From positions 1 through 13,775 of the forward strand of contig JALVIU010000157.1 of assembly GCA_027028665.1 (NCBI GenBank): 13,775 nt of DNA. The letters run 5' to 3'. Both the position numbers and the translations under genes were made by a program. The stretch's first letter is position 1; the number at the start of each line of letters is the position of its first letter. The notes beneath the pieces were generated by a model that did not search any database, had not been told where the DNA came from, and saw only the letters and a program-made list of their open reading frames with translations. This document shows, in pieces, positions 1 through 6,836 of this stretch. Origin of the DNA: Candidatus Atribacteria bacterium. Lineage in GTDB: Bacteria; Atribacterota; JALVIU01.

Positions 1-821
1 CCATTTACAGGGTTATCTACATAGCAACCTGTTTTCTCCTCTGCCTCTTGCATTTTATCATCATTTATATCTTCGTATTTTACGGGGTCTATCCATAGAC
101 CCTCTATAGAGACATTACTTGCATTTATTATTATAGCTTTCCTTATTAGAGTCCTCGGACCACTTATCCCATCTCCGCTATATCCACCTGTAGGTTTATA
201 TACACCTACTATATGAACAGGCTTATCTATAACTATAGGGTCTCCACCTTCTCTATCTTCCTTAGATGTCTGAACAACGATTATTGTATCCCCAGGATTT
301 GCGTTATTTATAGCATCTTGGAGCTTCTGACTGGCCTTTCTATGGCCTGAATTTACCACTGTCCCTGATGTAGGTGAAGGTGTAGGCGAAGGTGTAGGCG
401 AAGAAGTAACAGGTATTGCATTTACAAGGATCTTACGTGTAATGAATCCCTCCTCATTACCCTTTTTCTTACGAATTGCCTTCCCTAAAAACTCAATAAC
501 TGAAGGATTAGAATCATTATACATTCCTACAAAAGTAGCATCTTCTACAGGTTCTGTAATTAGTGTCTTAAAGTTATCCTCTGGTTGATTAGATACATCT
601 TTCCATGATACAATCTTTACTGGACCTGTCTGCTCTTTATATATAGCTATTGCCATTCTCGCCCCACTTTCTGCGAGATAGTGGAGTTCTTCTCCGCGTA
701 TCTCATTTGAGGCAACAAGGGTATTTGTACTTGAGGTAATATAAAAGGCTATCCCAAATGCAGCAAGTGCACCCATTATAAGAAGTGAAGTAATAAGTAT
801 AAAACCTTTTTCTCTATTCAT
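1..821 (-). CDS. PilX-like minor pilin with Ser/Pro/Thr linker and predicted beta-helix domain (3' end outside window)
   Basis: Open from the ATG at 821 to the window edge, 273 codons seen and no stop. The ATG is preceded by GAGG about 8 bases upstream. Residues 1-6 (MNREKG) form a short prepilin leader. Residues 7-28 are a hydrophobic helix starting FILITSLLI, and residues 44-58 (EELHYLAESGARMAI) match the PilX/GspK-type N-terminal pattern. The residue at +5 after the predicted cleavage is Thr rather than Glu, as in GspK/PilX-type tip subunits. Residues 138-152 are a Ser/Pro/Thr linker (SPTPSPTPSPT). From about residue 164 the sequence reads LQDAINNANPGDTIIV, then VIDKPVHIVG, then ASNVSIEGLWI, which resembles the entry strands and rungs of right-handed parallel beta-helix proteins. 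It is the last visible gene of the pilus operon, 13 bases after the PilW-like gene. Pilin-like membership is likely; the beta-helix and a tip or adhesin role are inferences from a partial protein. Confidence 0.75.
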   Translation of the reverse strand, partial: MNREKGFILITSLLIMGALAAFGIAFYITSSTNTLVASNEIRGEELHYLAESGARMAIAIYKEQTGPVKIVSWKDVSNQPEDNFKTLITEPVEDATFVGMYNDSNPSVIEFLGKAIRKKKGNEEGFITRKILVNAIPVTSSPTPSPTPSPTSGTVVNSGHRKASQKLQDAINNANPGDTIIVVQTSKEDREGGDPIVIDKPVHIVGVYKPTGGYSGDGISGPRTLIRKAIIINASNVSIEGLWIDPVKYEDINDDKMQEAEEKTGCYVDNPVN

Positions 822-834
822 AATATCACCCTCT

Positions 835-1407
835 TTACTTTTCATTAATAACCAATTTTCTTGAAAAGGCCTTTCCCTCTAATATAAAATTCCTCACATG
901 CCCCAGAGGGGTTTTTATTATTTTCTTCGCTCCCACATTAAATGGATATAACTCCAATTTTACATAAACCCCTATTGTTAAGGAAGGGGACTGTGTACTA
1001 TAAATCGGATTAAATATACACGTTTTTACATAAGTATCCGGTGATGTAACAGGATTGTAAGAAGTTTCTCCATTTTTTATTATACCACGACCAAGCACTT
1101 TTGAGCCATTAGAATCCATAACTTTATATTCTATACTATATGTAGATGTATCCCAAATAGTCAATATCTCTTGGTTCTGATTCACAGAGATGGTACTTGC
1201 CCCTCTTACATCTCTTACTATCCAGTCCATAGCAACACGGGCATTCTGTATAAGATTTTCCTCATATTGAGACTTTGTATATATAAAGTGGCCTGTAATG
1301 AAAACTTGATAAAGTGCCCCCATTAGGATGCCTGCCACCACTACAACAATAATAACCTCAATAAGTGTCATTCCTTGTTCACTCTTCTCTATATGCAATA
1401 AGTTCAA
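835..1407 (-). CDS. PilW-like minor pilin
   Basis: A type IV prepilin-like protein. From the TTG start the leader is 12 residues ending in Gly, followed by MTLIEVIIVVVVAGILMGALY. This has Glu at +5 and a single hydrophobic helix, the classic class III signal for prepilin peptidase. After the helix comes QNARVAMDWIVRDVRGAS, typical of PilW/GspJ-like subunits, then a beta-rich C-terminal part. I chose TTG at 1407 because AGGAG lies 7 bases upstream (1415-1419). An in-frame ATG at 1428 would lengthen the leader to 19 residues but has only a weak AAGG in front. Either start lies inside the 3' end of the PilV-like gene, so the two are probably translationally coupled. Assignment to PilW rather than GspJ rests on context and general pattern. 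Confidence 0.85.
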   Translation of the reverse strand: MNLLHIEKSEQGMTLIEVIIVVVVAGILMGALYQVFITGHFIYTKSQYEENLIQNARVAMDWIVRDVRGASTISVNQNQEILTIWDTSTYSIEYKVMDSNGSKVLGRGIIKNGETSYNPVTSPDTYVKTCIFNPIYSTQSPSLTIGVYVKLELYPFNVGAKKIIKTPLGHVRNFILEGKAFSRKLVINEK

Positions 1408-1777
1408 CCCCTTTCTCCTTATTGTCATTTGCCTTATGCACTCTTACCTTTATCTTGTAGTAAATTATGGACTTGGAACCTGCAGGCTGAGATATCTGTG
1501 TAGCACGAGGAATTACAACATATGAATACTTAAATTTAAAGCTATTTATAGTGGTCTCTTCTTCTTCTGGTTCAATAGGTCCAATTTCTGATATAGGCAT
1601 TGCTAAGGCCTCTTCTAATTTAGCCCTTGCGATATTAAATTCAAGTGTTTTGATCTTCGCATAAGTATCTGATTTAACATATGTGCTATAGGCCCCAATA
1701 AGTGCCATTATGCCTATGGCAAGAATCATTATAGAAATTATCACCTCTATAAGGGAAAAACCCTTATCTCTTTTCAA
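1379..1777 (-). CDS. PilV-like minor pilin
   Basis: A 132-residue prepilin-like protein. MKRDKG is the leader, cleavage is predicted after Gly6, and FSLIEVIISIMILAIGIMALIGAY is an N-methylated helix with Glu at +5. The ILAIGIMAL core and the following ARAKLEEALAMP are characteristic of PilV/GspI-type minor pilins. An acidic stretch (EPEEEE) sits near residues 69-74. The start codon is TTG (1775-1777), supported by GGAGG (1784-1788) 6 bases upstream; the only in-frame ATGs (1717, 1711, 1600) fall inside or beyond the pilin helix. It follows the GspH-like gene by 17 bases, and its last 29 bases overlap the PilW-like gene. Minor pilins of this class prime pilus assembly together with the PilW-, PilX- and FimT-like partners encoded alongside. 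Confidence 0.85.
   Translation of the reverse strand: MKRDKGFSLIEVIISIMILAIGIMALIGAYSTYVKSDTYAKIKTLEFNIARAKLEEALAMPISEIGPIEPEEEETTINSFKFKYSYVVIPRATQISQPAGSKSIIYYKIKVRVHKANDNKEKGVELIAYREE
1415..1419 (-). promoter_or_regulatory. Ribosome binding site that decides the PilW-like start
   Basis: AGGAG on the minus strand, 7 bases upstream of TTG at 1405-1407 and within the 3' coding end of the PilV-like gene. It supports the 12-residue prepilin leader over the longer one from ATG 1428. Confidence 0.6.
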
Positions 1778-1794
1778 AATTCACCTCCCAAATT

Positions 1795-2247
1795 TTACCT
1801 ACTTACTCTTATCCTCCCTACCACTGCCTCCACCTTGACAAATATAATATTACCCATCTTATCCTTAATAGTTATAGTACCCCCCGATGAAGGTGTACCA
1901 TTAGGATAGAAACATAAGTTATTAGACCAGTTTGGAAAATTGACATTTATTATATGGGCCATCTTACCAAAACTAATTCTCTTTAATTCCTTTAAATCAT
2001 CACCTCTTATTATTCTATATTCCCATTCCTTTTCTTCATATCCTGACCAAAACTCTATCTTGTAATATACCCCTTCATTTATAGAAGAAAAACGGGCCCA
2101 TAATAAATCTGATGCTAAGGTTTTTGCATAAATATCTTCCTGGTGATTCATATAAGTATTAAAACTTTCTATTATAACACTAAAAAGTATACCAAAAATT
2201 GCTATAACAATTATAAGTTCTATGAAGGTATAACCCGTATATTTCAT
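1795..2247 (-). CDS. GspH/FimT-like pseudopilin
   Basis: A 150-residue pseudopilin. The leader MKYTG is followed by YTFIELIIVIAIFGILFSVI, with Glu at +5 and a hydrophobic helix. The C-terminal half has the GspH/FimT signature: FYPNGTPSSGG, then beta strands, ending in a GRIRVSR-like strand. These subunits sit in the minor-pilin complex that initiates type IV pili or type II pseudopili; the neighbouring pilT favours a pilus. The start is ATG (2245-2247), 13 bases after the pilC stop. No clear Shine-Dalgarno is visible, only A/T-rich sequence, so translation may depend on coupling to pilC. FimT versus GspH naming cannot be settled from sequence alone. Confidence 0.85.
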   Translation of the reverse strand: MKYTGYTFIELIIVIAIFGILFSVIIESFNTYMNHQEDIYAKTLASDLLWARFSSINEGVYYKIEFWSGYEEKEWEYRIIRGDDLKELKRISFGKMAHIINVNFPNWSNNLCFYPNGTPSSGGTITIKDKMGNIIFVKVEAVVGRIRVSR

Positions 2248-2260
2248 TTTTATTAAAATT

Positions 2261-3514
2261 TTACTTTATCGTACCTATCATACTAAATACTGGAAGATAT
2301 ACTGCCATTCCTATAAATAGTACAATAGCACCTAATATAGTAATCATAAATGGCTCTATCATAGAGGCAAGATTATCAGTCATATATGTAACTTCTTTTG
2401 TAAAGAAATCGGAGACCTTCTCTAACATATCTTCCAGGTGCCCTGTCTCTTCGCCCACGGAGATCATATATACTACCATAGGAGGAAAAACACCTGTGTC
2501 TTTTAAAGGAGCTGCAATTCCTTCTCCTCTACTTACTCTATCTCTTGCCGTTGCTATTGCCTGTGAAAATACAATATTATTTACTGTTTTTTCTACTATC
2601 TCCAAAGATTGAAGGATAGGAACGCCGCTCCTTACAAGTGTTGCAAGGGTCTGAGCAAATCTTGCCACAGCCATTTTTAAAAACAATTCTTTAAATATTG
2701 GAACTTTCAAGGAAAATCTATCAAAGAAATTTTTTCCGGGTTTTGTTTTATAAAACGCATATGGAAAAATCATCAAAAAAATAAGTCCCCCTAAGAATAA
2801 AGGTAAATGTTGGTTTACTGCATCAGTTACCCTCATAAGCATTATAGTAGCAAAGGGTAACTTTATATCAAAACCTTTAAATATGCCTAAAAATCTTGGA
2901 AGTATAAAGAATACTGCAAGAGCCACAACTGCAAGAATCAATACACCTACTATTGCAGGATAAGAAAGTGCAGATTTCACTTTCATTCTAAGATCATAAT
3001 CTCTCTCAAGATGATCAGCCAACCTCTCTAAAACCTCATCCAATGTACCACTTACTTCTCCAGCAACTACTAAATTTATGTATAAATCTGTAAATACATT
3101 CTTATATTGACTCAAAGAATCAGAAAGAGAATTGCCTGATTCTATATTTTCTCTTATTGCTCCTATCACTCTTCGCAGATATTTATTTTCTGTCTGTTCT
3201 TCTAATATGCCCAGACACTGAATAAGTGTAAGACCTGCTCCTATCATAGTAGCAAATTGTCTTGAGAATATCACCATATCTCTGGGCTTTACACGTTTTC
3301 CTATAAAGAAATATCTATCAAGGGAAAAACTTCCCATAGAGGAGGTATCTGTATTTCTACTTGCATTACCTCTCGCTTTTATTTCCCTTACAGATACAGG
3401 AAAATAACCCATATTTTGTAAACTTCTTACTACTTCACGCTCATTTTCTGCTTCCATAGTTGCCTCAACTCTTTGTCCTCCTCTGTCTCTGGCAACATAT
3501 AGATAAAGAGGCAT
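2261..3514 (-). CDS. pilC: Type IV pilus inner-membrane platform protein PilC (GspF family)
   Basis: A 417-residue polytopic protein of the PilC/GspF family, the membrane platform on which PilB and PilT act. The opening MPLYLYVARDRGG is typical of the family. Two repeated T2SSF domains are visible, about residues 82-205 and 285-407. Each begins with an F-R/AQ-hydrophobic pattern (FSRQFATMIGAGL; FAQTLATLVRSGVP) and contains a conserved GE turn (VVAGEVSGTLDE; ISVGEETGHLEDM). Membrane segments are about 186-208, 234-256 and 388-412. Length is normal for the family. AGGAG lies just upstream of the ATG. The gene follows pilT by 16 bases. Confidence 0.95.
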   Translation of the reverse strand: MPLYLYVARDRGGQRVEATMEAENEREVVRSLQNMGYFPVSVREIKARGNASRNTDTSSMGSFSLDRYFFIGKRVKPRDMVIFSRQFATMIGAGLTLIQCLGILEEQTENKYLRRVIGAIRENIESGNSLSDSLSQYKNVFTDLYINLVVAGEVSGTLDEVLERLADHLERDYDLRMKVKSALSYPAIVGVLILAVVALAVFFILPRFLGIFKGFDIKLPFATIMLMRVTDAVNQHLPLFLGGLIFLMIFPYAFYKTKPGKNFFDRFSLKVPIFKELFLKMAVARFAQTLATLVRSGVPILQSLEIVEKTVNNIVFSQAIATARDRVSRGEGIAAPLKDTGVFPPMVVYMISVGEETGHLEDMLEKVSDFFTKEVTYMTDNLASMIEPFMITILGAIVLFIGMAVYLPVFSMIGTIK

Positions 3515-3530
3515 AATTATCTCCTAATTT

Positions 3531-4643
3531 TCAAAATTTCTTAATATTGTTTAAATCTCTAGGGATGTCTCTTCCCGTCCTTTTTAAAAGTCTTAGTAAT
3601 TCTTCTTGATTCATAGCACGCTCCAATGCAGTTTCCAAAGATATTTTGCCATCTCCATAAAGTTCACTTAAAGAATAGTCCATTGTCCTCATACCATCTT
3701 TTAGAGAAGTCTGAATTACTGTAGTCAATTGATGAGACTTACCTTCTCTTATAAGATTCCTTACAGCAGGTGTTGCCATCATGATTTCTGTAGCCACCAC
3801 TCTACCTTCTACATCGGATCTTAATAGAAGTTGTTGTGTTATCACGCCTTCTATTACTTCTGATAATTGAATTCTTATCTGTTGTTGCTGATGAGGAGGA
3901 AAAACATCTATAATTCTATCTATTGTTTGAGGTGCAGAAGACGTATGGAGTGTAGAAAACACAAGGTGTCCTGTCTCTGCCGCAGTAATAGCCATTGCTA
4001 TTGTTTCAAGGTCCCTCATCTCTCCTACCAATATTACATCCGGATCTTGACGAAGGACATGTTTTAATGCATTCGCAAAAGAAAGGGTATCCTCTCCTAA
4101 TTCTCTCTGGTTTATAATACTATTTTTATGTTTATGTAAATATTCTATAGGATCTTCTACTGTCATAATATGACACTGCCTCTCCTGGTTTATTATATCT
4201 ATCAAAGAGGCAAGAGTTGTAGATTTACCAGAACCTGTGGGTCCTGTAACCAATACAAATCCCCTTGGTTTTCTTGCAAGCTTTAATAGTGGCTCTACAG
4301 GGAGGCCAAGGGTTTCAAGTTTTGGTATATCCATTGGAATAGATCTAAGAGCAGCTCCCAAGCTACCTCTCTGGTAATATACATTTACCCTGAATCTTCC
4401 TACACCAGGAATTCCATAGGATATATCAAGCTCTTTATCTCTTTCAAATCTTTTTTGGTGTTCCTCACTTAAAATTTCATATAATAATCTTTTTATATCA
4501 GGGGGCGTAAGAGGTGACATATCTACTTTTAAAGGTTTTACAAATCCATGAATCCTCACCATAGGAGGAAGACCAGCTGTTATGTGAATATCAGATGCTC
4601 CCATATTCACAGCTTCTTTTAAGTATTCATCTATAGCAGGCAT
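3531..4643 (-). CDS. pilT: Type IV pilus retraction ATPase PilT
   Basis: A 370-residue hexameric secretion ATPase, cytoplasmic, which powers pilus depolymerisation. It shows MGASDIHIT near residue 14, Walker A GPTGSGKS (134-141), an Asp box VEDPIEY (162-168), Walker B VILVGEMRD with catalytic Glu208, and a His box TGHLVFSTLHT (224-234). The C-terminal AVRNLIREGK (293-302) is the PilT hallmark needed for retraction, and DVFPPHQQQQIR is likewise PilT-type. There is no MshEN domain and no zinc-binding Cys pairs, which separates it from PilB. The ATG is preceded by AAGGAG at 6-base spacing. It lies 26 bases after pilB. Presence of pilT implies dynamic, retractable pili (twitching or DNA uptake). 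Confidence 0.96.
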   Translation of the reverse strand: MPAIDEYLKEAVNMGASDIHITAGLPPMVRIHGFVKPLKVDMSPLTPPDIKRLLYEILSEEHQKRFERDKELDISYGIPGVGRFRVNVYYQRGSLGAALRSIPMDIPKLETLGLPVEPLLKLARKPRGFVLVTGPTGSGKSTTLASLIDIINQERQCHIMTVEDPIEYLHKHKNSIINQRELGEDTLSFANALKHVLRQDPDVILVGEMRDLETIAMAITAAETGHLVFSTLHTSSAPQTIDRIIDVFPPHQQQQIRIQLSEVIEGVITQQLLLRSDVEGRVVATEIMMATPAVRNLIREGKSHQLTTVIQTSLKDGMRTMDYSLSELYGDGKISLETALERAMNQEELLRLLKRTGRDIPRDLNNIKKF

Positions 4644-4669
4644 AAAAATCTCCTTCCTTTTAGAATAAT

Positions 4670-6370
4670 TTAGGAAACAACTCTTAAGGCTTCATCGAAA
4701 CTTGTCACAGCCTCTAATACCTTTCTCATTGCATCTTCTCTTAAGGTAATCATACCCTTTTCTCTTTTGGCATACTCTTTTATTACATCGGAAGATTTTT
4801 TTTCAAGCACCATAGCTCTTATCTTATCATCCATTACCAATATCTCACCCACAACGGTCCTTCCTCTAAATCCTGTATTATTACAATAACTACATCCCTT
4901 CCCTTTTGAAAGTTTAAAATTTTCACTATCCTTTATAAGGCCTAACTCTTTAAATTCAAGTTTTACATCATCTGTAGGTTCGTACTCATATTTACAACGA
5001 GGACAAATCTTTCGCACAAGTCTTTGGGCTATTATACCAAGCACAGAAGATGCTACCATAAAAGGCTCAACTCCCATTTCTACCAAACGTGTAAGGGCAC
5101 TTGCTGCATCATTTGTATGCAAGGTGCTCAAGACAAGATGTCCAGTAAGTGCTGCCTGAATAGCTATTCTTGCCGTCTCCAAATCCCTAATTTCTCCTAT
5201 TAATATTATATCTGGATCCTGTCTCAAGATAGATCTGAGGGCAGTAGAAAATCTAAGATCTATCTTTGGGTTTACTTGGACTTGATTTATACCTTCTATT
5301 TCATACTCTACTGGATCCTCAACTGTAATAATATTTCTCTCAGGAGTATTTAAGACTTGAATAGCAGAATATAGACTTGTAGTTTTACCAGAACCCGTAG
5401 GGCCTGTAACAAGGATTATTCCGTAAGGTTTTTTTATGAGTTCTTTAAATCTATCATAGTTATCCTTAGAATACCCCAGTTCTTCTAATGTCAAAAGGGC
5501 AGCACTCTTATCCAAAAGTCTTATTACAATTTTTTCTCCATAGATAGTAGGAAGGGAAGAAATTCTCAAATCTACTTCCCTATTTCCCACTCCTGTAACA
5601 TATCTCCCATCCTGAGGAAGTCTCCTCTCTGCTATATCCATACCTCCTAAAATCTTTATTCTGGATACTACAGCTGGATGAAGTTCTTTAGAAGAATCAA
5701 ACATATCTCTTAATATACCGTCTATCCTATATCTTACACGCACAATATTTTTTCTTGGCTCTATATGGATATCACTTGCCCTTTCCTGAATAGCTCTGGC
5801 AAGTAAGAGATTTACAAACTTTACAACAGGGGTCTCCTCTGCCATTTCTCTTAATCTATTTACCTCTACATCTTCTTCATTTTGATAATCTTCTCCTATT
5901 TCTCTTACTACATCTTCAAAAGAGTTACTTACATTAGTTCCATAATATTGATCAATTATCCTTTTTATCTCATCTTCAGAAGCTATAACAGTTCTTGTAG
6001 GCATTCCTGTTATAGAACGTATGTGATCTATTGCTCTCACATCCCAGGGGTGTGCCATCGCAATAATTAATTTATCACCATCTTTTCCTATAGGTACAAG
6101 CATGTATTTCTTTGCAAGTTCCCTGGGAACATATGTTATAGCTTCAGGATCTATAATATAATCATCAAGCGATATGTATGAGACCCCAAGTTGAGAAGAG
6201 AGTGCCTTCATTACCTGATCTTTTGTAACCAAACCCATATCTACAAGGATTTGACCCAGAGAACCTTTTGTTTTTCTCTGAATTTCTAAGGCTTTTTCTA
6301 AGTCCTCTTTTGTAATAAGGCCTGCATCAACCAAAATCTCTCCCAGCCTTTTCTTTACAATACCAGCCAA
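4670..6370 (-). CDS. pilB: Type IV pilus extension ATPase PilB with N-terminal MshEN domain
   Basis: The assembly ATPase, 566 residues from the TTG start. Residues about 8-60 form an MshEN domain with two tandem motifs: RLGEILVDAG...Q31 and LGQILVDMG...Q60. This is the arrangement known to bind cyclic di-GMP in this family. The catalytic half has Walker A GPTGSGKT (323-330), Asp box VEDPVEY, Walker B IILIGEIRD (Glu393), and His box TGHLVLSTLHTNDA (409-422). Two Cys pairs (456/459 and 493/496) are the tetracysteine zinc site of PilB/GspE enzymes. I chose TTG at 6370 because the in-frame GTG at 6379 sits inside the Shine-Dalgarno AGAGGTG; the TTG then has 8-base spacing. It is the first gene of the pilus operon. 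Confidence 0.95.
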   Translation of the reverse strand: MAGIVKKRLGEILVDAGLITKEDLEKALEIQRKTKGSLGQILVDMGLVTKDQVMKALSSQLGVSYISLDDYIIDPEAITYVPRELAKKYMLVPIGKDGDKLIIAMAHPWDVRAIDHIRSITGMPTRTVIASEDEIKRIIDQYYGTNVSNSFEDVVREIGEDYQNEEDVEVNRLREMAEETPVVKFVNLLLARAIQERASDIHIEPRKNIVRVRYRIDGILRDMFDSSKELHPAVVSRIKILGGMDIAERRLPQDGRYVTGVGNREVDLRISSLPTIYGEKIVIRLLDKSAALLTLEELGYSKDNYDRFKELIKKPYGIILVTGPTGSGKTTSLYSAIQVLNTPERNIITVEDPVEYEIEGINQVQVNPKIDLRFSTALRSILRQDPDIILIGEIRDLETARIAIQAALTGHLVLSTLHTNDAASALTRLVEMGVEPFMVASSVLGIIAQRLVRKICPRCKYEYEPTDDVKLEFKELGLIKDSENFKLSKGKGCSYCNNTGFRGRTVVGEILVMDDKIRAMVLEKKSSDVIKEYAKREKGMITLREDAMRKVLEAVTSFDEALRVVS

Positions 6371-6378
6371 TAGATTCA

Positions 6379-6382
6379 CCTC
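6379..6382 (-). promoter_or_regulatory. Ribosome binding site that decides the pilB start
   Basis: GAGG (read on the minus strand) lies 8 bases upstream of TTG at 6368-6370. The same sequence forms part of an in-frame GTG at 6377-6379, which would have no Shine-Dalgarno of its own. I therefore prefer the TTG, which shortens the protein by three residues. Confidence 0.6.
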
Positions 6383-6410
6383 TTTATTTTTCTTTAATTT
6401 TTCTTTAGTA

Positions 6411-6439
6411 ATTATAACATTTTCAATATGTTAAGTAAA
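6411..6439 (-). promoter_or_regulatory. Sigma-70-type promoter of the pil operon
   Basis: On the minus strand TTTACT (6434-6439), a 17-base spacer, and a perfect TATAAT (6411-6416). The transcript would start near 6404, giving a leader of about 35 bases before pilB. The -10 box is consensus and the -35 weaker (4 of 6), which fits a promoter open to regulation. Confidence 0.7.
6415..6433. repeat. Inverted repeat inside the pil promoter (candidate operator)
   Basis: TAACAT, 7 bases, ATGTTA: 6-bp perfect arms. It lies between the -35 and -10 boxes and overlaps the first two bases of the -10. The position would suit a repressor binding site. In such A/T-rich DNA a 6-bp repeat can arise by chance. 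Confidence 0.35.
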
Positions 6440-6474
6440 GGTGGGAAAAATAATTTATATGGAAATTTATACTT

Positions 6475-6507
6475 AATTTAGATAATTTTTTAAAATTTAT
6501 CTAAATT
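6475..6507. repeat. 11-bp perfect inverted repeat upstream of the pil promoter
   Basis: Arms AATTTAGATAA and TTATCTAAATT around an 11-base A/T loop. It sits about 70-100 bases upstream of the pilB transcription start and just downstream (minus strand) of the possible small ORF at 6509-6622. It has no following T-run in either direction, so an operator or weak hairpin is as likely as a terminator. Confidence 0.45.
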
Positions 6508-6508
6508 G

Positions 6509-6622
6509 TTAAAATGATGAAATGATATACAACTTATAATTACTTAGAAAATAACTACTTAAGAAAACTTCAGAGGCAATCTTTGGTTGTTGATACATAC
6601 ATAAAGCAATAGCAAATACCAT
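6509..6622 (-). CDS. Possible small ORF, 37 codons, function unknown
   Basis: ATG (6620-6622) to TAA (6509-6511) encodes a 37-residue peptide starting MVFAIALCMYQQPK. The start has a strong Shine-Dalgarno, AAAGGAGG, about 9 bases upstream, as good as those of the real genes here. The peptide is rich in Ser, Tyr and hydrophobic residues and has no recognisable domain. No convincing consensus promoter is visible just upstream, and I know of no homologue. It could be a genuine small protein, a leader peptide or a gene remnant, or the purine-rich run may be accidental. Confidence 0.3.
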   Translation of the reverse strand: MVFAIALCMYQQPKIASEVFLSSYFLSNYKLYIISSF

Positions 6623-6783
6623 CCGAAGACTCCTCCTTTAGAAACTAAAAAAGATAGACATAAAAGCCAAAATATTAATTATAGTTTTATAATAGTACAA
6701 ATCTATCTACTACATCCATATAACACACATAACTCTAACAATATATGTTTTTTTATCTATAGAAGCTTTTATTATATAAACTA

Positions 6784-6812
6784 TTGACAATCTTTTGAAT
6801 AAATAATAATAT
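6784..6812 (+). promoter_or_regulatory. Sigma-70-type promoter of lysA
   Basis: TTGACA (6784-6789), a 17-base spacer, TAATAT (6807-6812). Transcription would start near 6819, leaving about 18 bases of leader with GGAGG (6826-6830) 6 bases before the ATG. Such a short leader leaves no room for a lysine riboswitch. Confidence 0.8.
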
Positions 6813-6836
6813 TAAAAACAAAAACGGAGGTTATCT

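Noticed and set aside
363-410. Short tandem repeat (TCGCC/TTCACC-like units) as a DNA repeat element
   Set aside because: It is simply the coding repeat for the Ser-Pro-Thr linker of the PilX-like protein.
1328-1525. 65-codon open frame on the plus strand across the pilin genes
   Set aside because: It lies opposite two convincing pilin genes and has no ribosome site or recognisable protein.
6380-6836. Lysine riboswitch before lysA
   Set aside because: The consensus promoter lies only about 25 bases from the lysA start, leaving a leader too short for one.
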